DNA of 64,000 nt from Mycobacterium adipatum (GTDB lineage Bacteria; Actinomycetota; Actinomycetes; Mycobacteriales; Mycobacteriaceae), in contig NZ_CP015596.1 in assembly GCF_001644575.1 (NCBI RefSeq), forward strand, positions 1,426,001 to 1,490,000. The letters run 5' to 3'. Position numbers and translations under genes: made by a program. Positions 8,961 to 18,677 of the stretch are shown here, one piece after another. The number at the start of each line of letters is the position of its first letter. Positions within the stretch are counted from its first letter, which is position 1. Under the pieces are notes generated by a model that was given only the letters and a program-made list of their open reading frames with translations, made no database searches and was not told where the DNA came from.

Positions 8961-9914
8961 TTACAGGACCTCCAGCAGTCGGCGACGGTGCAGAGTCGGG
9001 TCGCCCCAGGCCGAGCGCAACGCCTGCACCCGCAGCAGCAGCAGGGACAGGTCGTGCTCCTGGGTGAAGCCGATGGCGCCGTGGGTTTGCAATGACGAGC
9101 GGGCCGACAGCAGTGCGGCATCGGCGGCGGCGACCTTGGCGGCGCTGACATCGCGGGCGGTGTCGGGTGCGGAGTCGGCGAGCGCGAGCGCCGCCCCGTA
9201 CACCAGCGGGCGGGCCAGCTCGAGCGCGATGTGCACATCGGCCAGCTTGTGTTTGATCGACTGGTAGGAGCCGATGACGCGGCCGAACTGGGTGCGCTGT
9301 TTGGCGTAGGCGACCGACTGGTCGAGCATGGCCTGCCCCGCGCCGATGAGCTGCGCGGCGGTGCCCAACACCCCGAATTCGTAGGCGCGTGCCGTGTCGG
9401 CGTTGCGAGTGGCCCCGGGAGCGCTGACCTCGAACAGTTTCCGCGCCGGATCCACCGAGTCATGTGCCGCACCGGCGACGGCGTCGGCCACCTGACCGTC
9501 CCCGGCGAGCAGCACCAGATCGGCGAAATCGGCGTTCACGGCGTACGGAACCTGCGGCGGCAGTGCGACGGTCGCGATCGACTCGCCTGATGCCAGTGCC
9601 GCGGATCGTTCGTCATCGCCGAGCAGCAGCGGCGCCACCACGACGGATTCGGTGACCGGTCCGGGCACCGCCCAGTAGCCGAGCCGTTCCAGGGCGACCA
9701 CCGCATCGACCGGGTGCGCGTCGATACCGTCGAACTTCTCGGCCACCAGCAGCGCGGTGACGCCCAGCTCGGCGAGTTGGTTCCAGACCTTGCGACCGGG
9801 TGCGGTGTCGCCGTCGGCCCAGGCGCGGACGGCCGCCGGTACGTTGGCCGCGCCCAGCGCGGCGTCGATGCTGGACGCGAAATCGCGCTGCTGTTCGTCG
9901 ATCTCGAAGTTCAT
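8961..9914 (-). CDS. fadE32: Acyl-CoA dehydrogenase subunit FadE32
   Basis: A 317-residue short acyl-CoA dehydrogenase with RTQFGRVIGSYQSIKH in the FAD-binding helices and THGAIGFTQEHD near the C-terminus. It starts inside the fadE31 stop (ATGA at 9914). In M. tuberculosis the equivalent Rv3563 is needed late in HIP degradation, acting on the acyclic thioester formed after ring C opening; that role is transferred here by synteny. It is likely to need FadE31 as partner because the N-terminal half is shortened and diverged. Confidence 0.9.
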   Translation of the reverse strand: MNFEIDEQQRDFASSIDAALGAANVPAAVRAWADGDTAPGRKVWNQLAELGVTALLVAEKFDGIDAHPVDAVVALERLGYWAVPGPVTESVVVAPLLLGDDERSAALASGESIATVALPPQVPYAVNADFADLVLLAGDGQVADAVAGAAHDSVDPARKLFEVSAPGATRNADTARAYEFGVLGTAAQLIGAGQAMLDQSVAYAKQRTQFGRVIGSYQSIKHKLADVHIALELARPLVYGAALALADSAPDTARDVSAAKVAAADAALLSARSSLQTHGAIGFTQEHDLSLLLLRVQALRSAWGDPTLHRRRLLEVL

Positions 9915-11044
9915 GACTTGGGTTCTTTCGGCAGGCCCAGCAGGCGCTCGGCAATGATGTTGCGCTGAATCTCGTTGGTACCGGCATAGATCGGGCCGCC
10001 GAGGGCGAACAGCAGGCCCTCGGTCCAGTCATCCACGATCTCGGCGTCGGCGCCCCGCAGGTCCAGGGCGGTCTGGTGCAGGGCAACGTCCAGTTCGGAC
10101 CAGAACACCTTGGTCACCGAGGATTCGGCGCCCAGTTCACCGCCGCGGGCCAGCCGGGTGACGGTGCCGAAGGTGTGCAGCCGGTACGCCTGTGCCTTGA
10201 TCCAGGCATCGGCCACGCGGTCGGTGAACACCGGATCCGGATCGGATTTCCACCGGGCGACCAGCCGCTCGGCCGGCGCCAGGAAGCGGGCCGGGCTGCG
10301 CAGCGACATGCCGCGCTCATTGCTCGAGGTGCTCATCGCCGCGCGCCAGCCCTCGTTGACCTCACCGATGACGTCCTCATCCGGCACGAACACGTCATCG
10401 AGGAAGACTTCGCCGAATCCGGTGTCCCCGCCGAGTTGCGCGATCGGGCGCACGGTCACACCGTCGGCCAACAGATCGAACATGAAATAGGTCAGACCCT
10501 TGTGCCGCTGCGCGGCGGGGTCGGACCGGAACAGCCCAAAGCCACGTTCCCCGAACGGGGCCCGTGAGCTCCAGATCTTCTGGCCGTTGAGCTTCCAGCC
10601 GCCGTCGACTCTGGTGGCGGTCGAGCGCAGCGAGGCCAGGTCGCTACCGGACTCCGGCTCCGACCAGGCCTGCGCCCAGATCTCCTCGCCGCTGGCCATC
10701 TTCGGCAACACCCGGTCCAGTTGTTCCTTGGTGCCGTGCGCGAACAGTGTGGGCGCCAGCATCGAGGTGCCGTTGGCGCTGGCCCGTCCGGGCGCGCCGG
10801 CGCGGAAGTACTCCTCCTCGAACGCCACCCACTGCAGCAGGGTGGCGTCCCGGCCGCCGTACTCCTCGGGCCACGCGATCACCGACAGTCCGGCGTCGAA
10901 GAGCACCTTGTCCCAGCGGCGGTGCTGCTCGAAGCCCTCCCGGGTGTCGTAGGACTTCGTCGGGAAGTGGTGCCGGTTGGCGTCGAGGAAGTCGCGGACC
11001 TCGGCCCGGAAATCCTCGGTGCCTTCGTCGAAATTCAGGTCCAC
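9911..11044 (-). CDS. fadE31: Acyl-CoA dehydrogenase subunit FadE31
   Basis: A 377-residue full-length acyl-CoA dehydrogenase. Motifs include AWSEPESGSDL near residue 120 (FAD/substrate loop), LNGQKIWSS, and the C-terminal YAGTNEIQRNIIAERLLGLP signature. Start is the GTG at 11044, which nearly abuts the fadD3 stop; this gives the usual FadE31 length, while the longer open frame reads through the end of fadD3. It is expected to be the common alpha partner of FadE32 and FadE33 in the HIP branch of sterol degradation. Confidence 0.9.
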   Translation of the reverse strand: MDLNFDEGTEDFRAEVRDFLDANRHHFPTKSYDTREGFEQHRRWDKVLFDAGLSVIAWPEEYGGRDATLLQWVAFEEEYFRAGAPGRASANGTSMLAPTLFAHGTKEQLDRVLPKMASGEEIWAQAWSEPESGSDLASLRSTATRVDGGWKLNGQKIWSSRAPFGERGFGLFRSDPAAQRHKGLTYFMFDLLADGVTVRPIAQLGGDTGFGEVFLDDVFVPDEDVIGEVNEGWRAAMSTSSNERGMSLRSPARFLAPAERLVARWKSDPDPVFTDRVADAWIKAQAYRLHTFGTVTRLARGGELGAESSVTKVFWSELDVALHQTALDLRGADAEIVDDWTEGLLFALGGPIYAGTNEIQRNIIAERLLGLPKEPKS

Positions 11045-11045
11045 A

Positions 11046-12575
11046 TCAGGGCCTTCCGTCGATCTCACGCAGCTGTGGTTTGACCACTTTGCCTCCTGGG
11101 TTTCGCGGCAGAATGTCGAGGAAGGCCACCGATCGGGGGACCTTGAAGTTCGCCAGATGCTCACGCGTGTAGGCGATCACCGTCGCCTCATCGAGCTGGG
11201 CGCCGTCTTTGACGACGACGAACGCCTTGCCGACCTCACCGAGTCGGTGATCGGGAACCCCGATCACCGCGGCCTCGGCCACCCCGTCGAGGCGGGCGAG
11301 AACCTGCTCGACCTCGGCCGGGTACACGTTGAACCCGCCGCAGATGTACATATCCTTCAGCCGGTCGGTGATGGTGAGATTGCCGGCCGTGTCCAGGGTG
11401 CCGATATCGCCGGTGTGCAGCCAACCCTCGCCGTCGATGGCCGCCGCGGTGGCTTCGGGGTCGTCGAGATAGCCGAGCATGACGTTCGGACCGCGTAGCA
11501 GCACCTCGCCCGAGTCATCCAGGCGCAGTTCGAAATCCGCGATCGGACGGCCGCAGGTCGTGGCCACCGTGATGGCGTCGTCGTCGGCGCTGCACATGGT
11601 GCCGAAGCCGGCGGCTTCGGTCAGGCCGTAGGCGGTCAGCACGATGTCGATGTCCAGCTCGGACTGCATCCGCTCGATCAGCACCACCGGCACCACCGCC
11701 GCACCGGTGACAGCGAACCGCAGCGAGGTCAGGTCGTAGTCGGCGCGGCGGGGATGGTCCAGCAGCGTCTGGTAGATGGTCGGCGGTCCGGGGAGCACCG
11801 TGATCTGGTGCTCGGCAACGGCTTTCATTGCATGCTCGGGATCGAAGGTGAGGAGCGGGTACAGCGTCGCGCCGGTCTGCAGGCAGGCCAGGATCCCGGC
11901 CTTGTAGCCGAAGTTGTGGAAGAACGGATTGATGCACAGGTAGCGGTCGGCGCTGGTGAGTTGTCCACACGCCGCCCACGCCGCCGAGGCGTCCAGTGAC
12001 TGCCGGTGCGCGCAGCGCACACCCTTGCTGCGGCCGGTGGTGCCGGAGGTGAACAGGATGTCGGAGACGTCGTCGGGGGAGACCGCTGCGGAGCGGGCGT
12101 CGACTGCATCCAGGTCGGTGCCGCGGGCGACGAACTCATCCCAGGTCCCGTCCTGGGCGTCGATCGGCACCCGCACGATATGGCGCAGCGCAGGCAGTGC
12201 GGAACGGTCGAGTTGGGCGGTGCGGTCGGCGCCGAGGAACTCGCCCGCCGCGATCAGCAGGGGGGTCTGGGTGCGCGCGAGGATGTCGGCGGCCTCGGTG
12301 GCGGTGTAGCGGGTGTTCAGTGGGACGACGACGGCGCCGGCGTAGTGGGTGGCCAGTGCGGCCACCACCCAGTGCCAGGTGTTCGGGCACCAGATGGCGA
12401 CCCGGTCACCGGCGGCGACGCCCAGGTCGATCATGGCCGCCGCGGCCCGTCGTACTTCCTCGCGCAACTGGCCGTAGGTGAGGCGTTTATCGGGCGTGAC
12501 CAGGGCGTCATGCTCGGCTAGCTGTGCGGCAATCCGGTCCAGTACCGCTGGAACGGTTCGCGTTGCGCTCGTCAT
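11046..12575 (-). CDS. fadD3: FadD3, HIP-CoA synthetase
   Basis: A 509-residue AMP-forming acyl-CoA ligase. The P-loop motif FTSGTTGRSKGV is near residue 175, TGDIGTLD near 385, the hinge DRLKDMYICGG near 405 and the catalytic lysine in NPGGKVVKP near 495. FadD3 activates HIP, the propanoate holding sterol rings C and D, committing it to degradation. It heads the minus-strand operon to aspB. The KstR2 box lies 18-31 bp upstream of the ATG, and GAGGAG before the start is a good ribosome site, so unlike the divergent fadE30 it is predicted to have a leadered mRNA. Confidence 0.93.
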   Translation of the reverse strand: MTSATRTVPAVLDRIAAQLAEHDALVTPDKRLTYGQLREEVRRAAAAMIDLGVAAGDRVAIWCPNTWHWVVAALATHYAGAVVVPLNTRYTATEAADILARTQTPLLIAAGEFLGADRTAQLDRSALPALRHIVRVPIDAQDGTWDEFVARGTDLDAVDARSAAVSPDDVSDILFTSGTTGRSKGVRCAHRQSLDASAAWAACGQLTSADRYLCINPFFHNFGYKAGILACLQTGATLYPLLTFDPEHAMKAVAEHQITVLPGPPTIYQTLLDHPRRADYDLTSLRFAVTGAAVVPVVLIERMQSELDIDIVLTAYGLTEAAGFGTMCSADDDAITVATTCGRPIADFELRLDDSGEVLLRGPNVMLGYLDDPEATAAAIDGEGWLHTGDIGTLDTAGNLTITDRLKDMYICGGFNVYPAEVEQVLARLDGVAEAAVIGVPDHRLGEVGKAFVVVKDGAQLDEATVIAYTREHLANFKVPRSVAFLDILPRNPGGKVVKPQLREIDGRP

Positions 12576-12592
12576 TGACGCTCCTCTAACAA

Positions 12593-12616
12593 AGCAAGTG
12601 CTTGGTAGGTTAGCCT
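12593..12616. promoter_or_regulatory. KstR2 operator and fadE30 -10 element in the fadD3/fadE30 divergent promoter
   Basis: AGCAAGTGCTTGGT at 12593-12606 fits the published KstR2 consensus AnCAAGnnCTTGnT exactly. Four bases further, TAGCCT at 12611-12616 is a mycobacterial-type -10 element that ends six bases before the GTG of fadE30 at 12623, predicting a leaderless transcript. The box lies between the two divergent KstR2-regulon operons and can block both. Confidence 0.9.
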
Positions 12617-12622
12617 ACAAGG

Positions 12623-13767
<1,145 letters not shown>

Positions 13768-13771
<4 letters not shown>

Positions 13772-14559
13772 CTGATCTTTCAGTCGCGCCACAGGAGATC
13801 GAGGGCCACGGGCTGCTGACGGGCAAGGTGGTCCTGGTGACCGCGGCCGCCGGTACCGGCATCGGATCGACGACAGCGCGCCGGGCCCTGCTGGAAGGGG
13901 CCGACGTCGTCATCTCCGACTTCCACGAGCGACGCCTGAACGAGACCCGCGAGCAGCTGACCGCGCTCGGATCGGGCAAGGTCGACGCGGTGGTCTGCGA
14001 TGTGACCTCCACCGAGGCGGTCGACAACCTCATCACCGAGGCCGTGGCCACGGCCGGCCGCATCGACGTACTGGTCAACAACGCCGGCCTGGGCGGACAG
14101 ACCGCGGTGATCGACATGACCGACGACGAATGGGACCGCGTCGTCAATGTCACGCTGACCTCTGTCATGCGTGCCACCCGCGCCGCGCTGCGCTACTTCC
14201 GGGACGTCGAACATGGCGGCGTCATCGTCAACAATGCCAGCGTCCTGGGTTGGCGCGCGCAGCACTCACAATCGCACTACGCCGCGGCCAAGGCCGGCGT
14301 GATGGCATTGACCCGCTGCAGCGCAATCGAAGCCGTCGAGTTCGGGGTCCGCATCAACGCGGTGTCGCCGAGCATCGCCCGGCACAAGTTCCTGGAGAAG
14401 ACCTCATCGTCGGAGTTGCTCGACCGGCTGGCCGGTGACGAGGCATTCGGGCGGGCGGCCGAGCCGTGGGAGGTCGCGGCCACCATCGCGTTCCTGGCCA
14501 GCGACTACTCCAGCTACCTGACCGGTGAAGTGATCTCGGTGTCCAGCCAGCGGGCCTGA
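13768..14559 (+). CDS. ipdF: SDR oxidoreductase IpdF, HIP-CoA keto/hydroxy reductase
   Basis: A 263-residue short-chain dehydrogenase. The cofactor loop is TAAAGTGIG near residue 27, NNAG near 110, and the catalytic set includes Ser in NNASVLG and YAAAK near 175. It starts in the fadE30 stop (ATGA at 13768), so the two are coupled, as in Rv3560c-Rv3559c. By that synteny it is IpdF, which interconverts the 5-oxo and 5-hydroxy forms of the HIP-CoA ring. The direction used in vivo cannot be read from sequence. It is the last KstR2-linked gene before a two-component cassette. Confidence 0.85.
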
Positions 14560-14571
14560 CGTCGCGCGAGC

Positions 14572-14630
14572 GGTTCTGCACAGAACCTTCACAAACGCTG
14601 CCCGAAGACGCCACAACCTGGACCTACAGT
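14572..14630 (+). promoter_or_regulatory. Promoter and palindromic operator of the two-component operon
   Basis: GGTTCTG-CA-CAGAACC is a perfect 7-bp dyad at 14572-14587, and TACAGT at 14625-14630 is a good -10 element seven bases before the GTG start at 14638. The two-base loop is too small for a terminator hairpin, so I read the dyad as a binding site, possibly for autoregulation by the response regulator. Confidence 0.5.
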
Positions 14631-14637
14631 CGAGGGT

Positions 14638-15304
14638 GTGAAGCGAATCCTGGTGGTCGACGACGAGCCGACCATCCTGGCCGCGGTGGCCGACCGGTTG
14701 CGCGCCGAGTCGTTCACCGTGGACACCGCGGTGGACGGCCCTTCCGCGGTGTCCGTCGCCGCGGCCACCACCCCGGATCTGGTGGTCCTCGATGTCATGC
14801 TGCCGGGGTTCGACGGCTTGGAGGTGTGCCGCCGGATCCAGGCCGACCGGGCAGTCCCGGTGCTGATGCTGACCGCCCGTAGCGACGAGACCGACATGCT
14901 CATCGGCCTCGGCATCGGCGCCGACGACTATCTGACCAAGCCGTTCAGCATGCGGGAACTGGTGGCCCGGGTGCGGGTGTTGTTGCGCAGGATGGACCGG
15001 ACCGCCGGACCGCAGCCCCTGGCGGTCGGCGGGTACCGGATCGACCCGCGGGAGCGGCGGGTCCACCATGGCGACCACGAGATCTACCTGACCCGCACCG
15101 AGTTCGACCTGCTTGATGTTCCTGGCGGGACGGCCCCGTGCGGCGGTCGCCCGGGAGACGCTGCTCGAGCACGTGTGGGGATGGGGCTCGGGGGTGGAGA
15201 GCCGTACGGTCGACAGCCACGTGAAGGCGCTGCGCCGCAAGCTCGGATCCGACCTGATCCGCACGGTGCACGGGGTGGGCTACGCCCTTGAGGTCCCGAA
15301 GTGA
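14638..15304 (+). pseudogene. OmpR-family response regulator with an apparent one-base insertion
   Basis: The first 158 codons give a normal receiver domain: DDE acidic pocket near residue 8, phospho-Asp in VLDVMLPG near 50, Lys in LTKPFSM near 100, then the start of a winged-helix DNA-binding domain ending EFDLL. At 15112-15116 the frame slips. The rest of the effector domain, with RTVDSHVKALRRKLGS and the C-terminal HGVGYALEV, continues in the +1 frame to the TGA at 15302-15304, which overlaps the kinase start as expected. Removing one T at 15113/15114 restores LLMFLAGRP. Without that, the protein ends as about 217 residues with a nonsense tail lacking the recognition helix. It is either a real inactivating mutation or a sequencing error. 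Confidence 0.85.
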
Positions 15305-16293
15305 CCGCGGTGTCCTGGTGGGACCGGTTGCCGAGACCGCTGGACCCGCTCCGGTCATTCAAGGTCAAGACCGGTCTGCTGGTCGGCAGTGCGATCACGC
15401 TGGCCGCGTTCACCTTCTGGATCGGCGCCAGCTGGCAGTTCCGCTGGGCGCTGCTGGCGGCGCTGACCACCTCGGTGCTCTTCGTCGGGTTCCTCGCCCA
15501 CGGGATGACCTCCCCGCTGCGTCAGATGACCTCCGCGGCACGGTCGATGGCCCGCGGTGACTACAGCATCCGGGTGCGTGCCACCTCCCGTGACGAGGTC
15601 GGCCAGCTGGCGGATGCCTTCAACCAGATGGCCGCGGATCTGGGTGCCGCCGACGAGTATCGGCGCGGCCTGATCGGCAACGTCTCCCATGAATTGCGGA
15701 CGCCGATCACCGCGTTGCGGGCGGTGCTGGAGAACATGGTCGACGGTGTCGCCGAACCGGATCCGCAGGCATTGCGGACCGCGCTGAAACAGACCGAACG
15801 CCTCGGTGAGTTGGTGACCGACCTGCTCGATCTGTCCCGCGTCGAGGGCGGCGCCATCGCCCTGCGGCTCGGCCGGTTCGGGGTCCGGGACTTCCTGGAG
15901 GACGCCCTCGAGCACCCGGCGGTCCACATCACGGTCGAGCCTGCGGACCTGACCGCGGTGGCCGACCAGGCGCGGCTGCGGCAAGTGGTGGTGAACCTGG
16001 TGGACAACGCTGTGCGACACAGCCCGCCGGGAGGTCGGGTCACCGTCCGGGCACGCGCCGGATCGGGTTTGCTGCTGGATGTCGGTGACGACGGACCCGG
16101 TATCCCGGCACGTGAGCGGCAGCGGGTGTTCGAGCGCTTCACCCGTGGCGCGACATCGGACGGCGGCACCGGACTTGGGCTGGCGATTGCCCGCTGGGCC
16201 GTCGAATTGCACGGCGGCACAATCGAAGTGCTCGACACTTCGGACGGATGCCAGATCAGCGTCTGGATTCCGGAACTGGAGGAGAGCGTATGA
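15301..16293 (+). CDS. Sensor histidine kinase (HAMP-HisKA-HATPase)
   Basis: A 330-residue membrane kinase. Two close hydrophobic segments (about residues 24-62) have almost no extracytoplasmic loop between them, followed by HAMP (TSPLRQMTSAARSMARGD), the phospho-His in NVSHELRTPIT near residue 125, the N box LVDNAVRHS near 235, and G boxes DDGPGIP and GGTGLGLAI. The tiny external loop suggests it senses a membrane or intracellular signal, or an accessory protein. GTG 15301 overlaps the regulator stop and its own stop overlaps the next gene (ATGA at 16290), so all three are one operon. Confidence 0.88.
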   Translation: MTAVSWWDRLPRPLDPLRSFKVKTGLLVGSAITLAAFTFWIGASWQFRWALLAALTTSVLFVGFLAHGMTSPLRQMTSAARSMARGDYSIRVRATSRDEVGQLADAFNQMAADLGAADEYRRGLIGNVSHELRTPITALRAVLENMVDGVAEPDPQALRTALKQTERLGELVTDLLDLSRVEGGAIALRLGRFGVRDFLEDALEHPAVHITVEPADLTAVADQARLRQVVVNLVDNAVRHSPPGGRVTVRARAGSGLLLDVGDDGPGIPARERQRVFERFTRGATSDGGTGLGLAIARWAVELHGGTIEVLDTSDGCQISVWIPELEESV

Positions 16294-17807
16294 CGATCAC
16301 CGCACCTGGCGTGCCGCCGATCCCGCCGTTGATGGGGCCCGCGCTACCCCGGCACGGCGAGCCCGGATTCTCGGTGTGGCCGCGTCGCGTCTGGCCGCTC
16401 GACCCGGTGGCGGCCGCACCGCAACGGTTCGTCGCGTTCGCCTTGATCGCCGGGTTGGTCGGCACCACGGTGTGGCGGCCGACCGAGCTCAGCATCGGCT
16501 ATCCACTGGTCGGGGTGCTGGTCTTCGCCGTCGTGTACGGCACCGCCGGGCGCCGCCCGCGCCGCTTCGAGGTGCTCGGTATCGCGATGACCCTGGCGCT
16601 GTTGACGGTTCCGGCGCTGCTGGCGTCCCCGTGGCTCGGGCAGGTGTGTGTGGCCGCGGCCTGGGTGACCGGCTGGCACACCCTGTTCGGCGGCCGTAGT
16701 TGGACCGCGTTGGTGGCGGGTGGGTTCCTGCCCTGGCTGTTACCGGCCCGATCCGTGGGCTGGGCCGGGCGCAGCCTGCCGCGGCGGGTGCATGCGCCCA
16801 GCGTGGGCCGAGTCGCGATCGTCGGCGCGGCCACCGTCGTGCTGGTGCTGGTGTTCGGGGGGCTGTTCGCCTCGGCCGACCCCGCGTTCGGGCGGCTGGC
16901 GGACACCCTGGTCCCGTCCTTCGATCTGGGGGATGTGTTCTCCAGGGCCACGGTGTTCGCGCTGGTGTTGTTCTTCGTGTTCGGCGGTGGCTATCTGGTG
17001 CGTTTCCCGCCGGCGCTGGACGCCGCCGCCCCCGCCCGGCGCACGTCGGTGCCGCCGTGGGAATGGGCGCTCCCGCTGGCGGTGCTGGATGCGCTGTTCA
17101 TCGCGTTCGTCGCGGTGCAGGCGGCGGTCCTGTTCGGCGGTCACCACCATGTGCTTGAGACCGAGGGGCTGACCTACGCCGAGTACGCGCGGCAGGGTTT
17201 CTGGCAGCTGCTGTGGGTATCGGGGCTGGCGTTGCTCGTGCTGGCCGTGATCATTCGGGTCGCAGATACCGGTCGGGACCGGCGTCTGCTCCGGGCGCTC
17301 GCCGGAACCCTCTGTCTCACATCGATTGTCGTGGTCGCCTCCGCGATCATGCGGATGTGGGTCTATCAACAGGCCTACGGTTTCAGTACCGAGCGACTGT
17401 TGGTGATCACCATCGAGCTGTGGCTGGGCGCGGTGTTCGTCATGGTGGCGTTGGCCGGTGTGCGCATGACGGCGGGGTGGCTGCCGCGCGCGGTGCTGGT
17501 CGCCGGAATCGTTGCACTGCTCGGATTGGCGGGCCTGAATCCCGAACGACTGATCGCCGATCGCAATATCGACCGGTTCGAACGCACCGGCCAGCTCGAT
17601 GCAAAGTACCTGTCGGGCCTGTCCTCCGATATCGATCCGGCCCTGCAGCGGCTGCCCATGTCTGTGCGCCAGTGTGTGCACCGGGCGGCGCGGGAGCGCG
17701 GCGGGTGGTACGTGTTCAACCTGTCCCGGTCCCGCGCGGCCGAATACCGGTATCAGGCCGATCTGCCCGCAGTGTGCGAGCCCTACTGGCCCGGTTTCTA
17801 TCGCTGA
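16290..17807 (+). CDS. DUF4153/DUF4173-type polytopic membrane protein
   Basis: A 505-residue integral membrane protein with roughly 10-12 hydrophobic segments and a proline-rich N-terminus. Conserved-looking stretches are FGGLFASADPAFGRL near residue 190, EGLTYAEYARQGFWQLLWVS near 290 and NPERLIADRNIDRF near 415, which resemble the DUF4153/DUF4173 group. A C-terminal soluble tail has two Cys (QCVHRAARERGG and AVCEPYW). The function is unknown. It is translationally coupled to the histidine kinase, so it may be the kinase's target or a co-sensor. Confidence 0.75.
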   Translation: MTITAPGVPPIPPLMGPALPRHGEPGFSVWPRRVWPLDPVAAAPQRFVAFALIAGLVGTTVWRPTELSIGYPLVGVLVFAVVYGTAGRRPRRFEVLGIAMTLALLTVPALLASPWLGQVCVAAAWVTGWHTLFGGRSWTALVAGGFLPWLLPARSVGWAGRSLPRRVHAPSVGRVAIVGAATVVLVLVFGGLFASADPAFGRLADTLVPSFDLGDVFSRATVFALVLFFVFGGGYLVRFPPALDAAAPARRTSVPPWEWALPLAVLDALFIAFVAVQAAVLFGGHHHVLETEGLTYAEYARQGFWQLLWVSGLALLVLAVIIRVADTGRDRRLLRALAGTLCLTSIVVVASAIMRMWVYQQAYGFSTERLLVITIELWLGAVFVMVALAGVRMTAGWLPRAVLVAGIVALLGLAGLNPERLIADRNIDRFERTGQLDAKYLSGLSSDIDPALQRLPMSVRQCVHRAARERGGWYVFNLSRSRAAEYRYQADLPAVCEPYWPGFYR

Positions 17808-17886
17808 GGAATTCGCTGGCGGTGCGGACCCGTGGGCGAGTACCTTCGCGGTGCCGCAACACGGCACGACCGACAGGAGCGAACCG

Positions 17887-18633
17887 GTGGATCTGCCACG
17901 CGTCTTCACCATTCGGGAGAGCAGTCACCGCATCCACAACCCGTTCACCGCGGCGAAGCTCGCCGAGCTCGGGTGCGCGCTGCACCTGGTACCCGGGACC
18001 CGGGTGCTCGATCTTGCCAGTGGTTCGGGCGAGATGCTGTGCACCTGGGCCCGCGACCACGGCGTCACCGGGACCGGCGTGGATATCAGCGTCGAGTTCA
18101 CTGCCAAGGCTCGCGACCGAGCCGCCGAACTCGGTGTCGCAGAACAGGTCACGTTCGTCCACGGCGACGCGTCCGGGTTCGTGACCGAGGACCTGGTGGA
18201 TCTTGCCGCGTGCGTCGGCGCCACCTGGATCGGTCCCGGTGTGGCCGGTACCGTCGAACTGCTCGACCGCAGCCTCCGACCCGGTGGCCTGATGCTGATC
18301 GGAGAGCCGTACTGGCGCCGCGAGGTGCCCGACGATGAGGTTGCCAAGGCCTGCCAGGCCGGCGGCAAGGCGGACTTCGGGCTCCTGCCGGAGCTGGTCG
18401 GACGCTTCGGCGAGCTCGGGTATGACGTCGTCGAGATGGTGCTGGCGGACCAGGACAGTTGGGACCGCTACCAGGCGGCGCAGTGGCTCAATATGCGTCG
18501 CTGGCTCGATGCTCATCCCGATGACGAACTGGCTGCCGAGATCCGTGCCCAACTCAGTGCCGAACCGATGCGCTACACGCGCTACCAACGTGAGTACCTG
18601 GGGTGGGGTGTGTTCGCGCTGATGCGCCGGTGA
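17887..18633 (+). CDS. SAM-dependent class I methyltransferase
   Basis: A 248-residue methyltransferase. SAM motif I is VLDLASGSGEMLC near residue 38, acidic residue GVDIS ends strand 2, GDASGF and LAACVGATWIG follow, and RPGGLMLIGEPYWRR near residue 135 is motif III. GTG 17887 was chosen for the AGGAG six bases upstream; the longer frame overlaps the preceding gene on the same strand. It lies in the segment inserted between ipdF and kstR2. The substrate is unknown, and nothing links it to sterols beyond location. Confidence 0.8.
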   Translation: MDLPRVFTIRESSHRIHNPFTAAKLAELGCALHLVPGTRVLDLASGSGEMLCTWARDHGVTGTGVDISVEFTAKARDRAAELGVAEQVTFVHGDASGFVTEDLVDLAACVGATWIGPGVAGTVELLDRSLRPGGLMLIGEPYWRREVPDDEVAKACQAGGKADFGLLPELVGRFGELGYDVVEMVLADQDSWDRYQAAQWLNMRRWLDAHPDDELAAEIRAQLSAEPMRYTRYQREYLGWGVFALMRR

Positions 18634-18648
18634 GACTCCCGCTTACCT

Positions 18649-18671
18649 AGCAAGTGCTTGGTTGGTACGCT
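18649..18671 (+). promoter_or_regulatory. KstR2 operator and -10 element of kstR2
   Basis: AGCAAGTGCTTGGT at 18649-18662 is identical to the fadD3/fadE30 box. TACGCT at 18666-18671 follows after three bases and ends six bases before the ATG of kstR2 at 18678. This predicts negative autoregulation and a leaderless transcript. Confidence 0.9.
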
Positions 18672-18677
18672 GTGGGA

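Noticed and set aside
14572-14587. Dyad after ipdF as an intrinsic terminator
   Set aside because: The loop would be only two bases and no T tract follows; its place upstream of a promoter fits an operator better.
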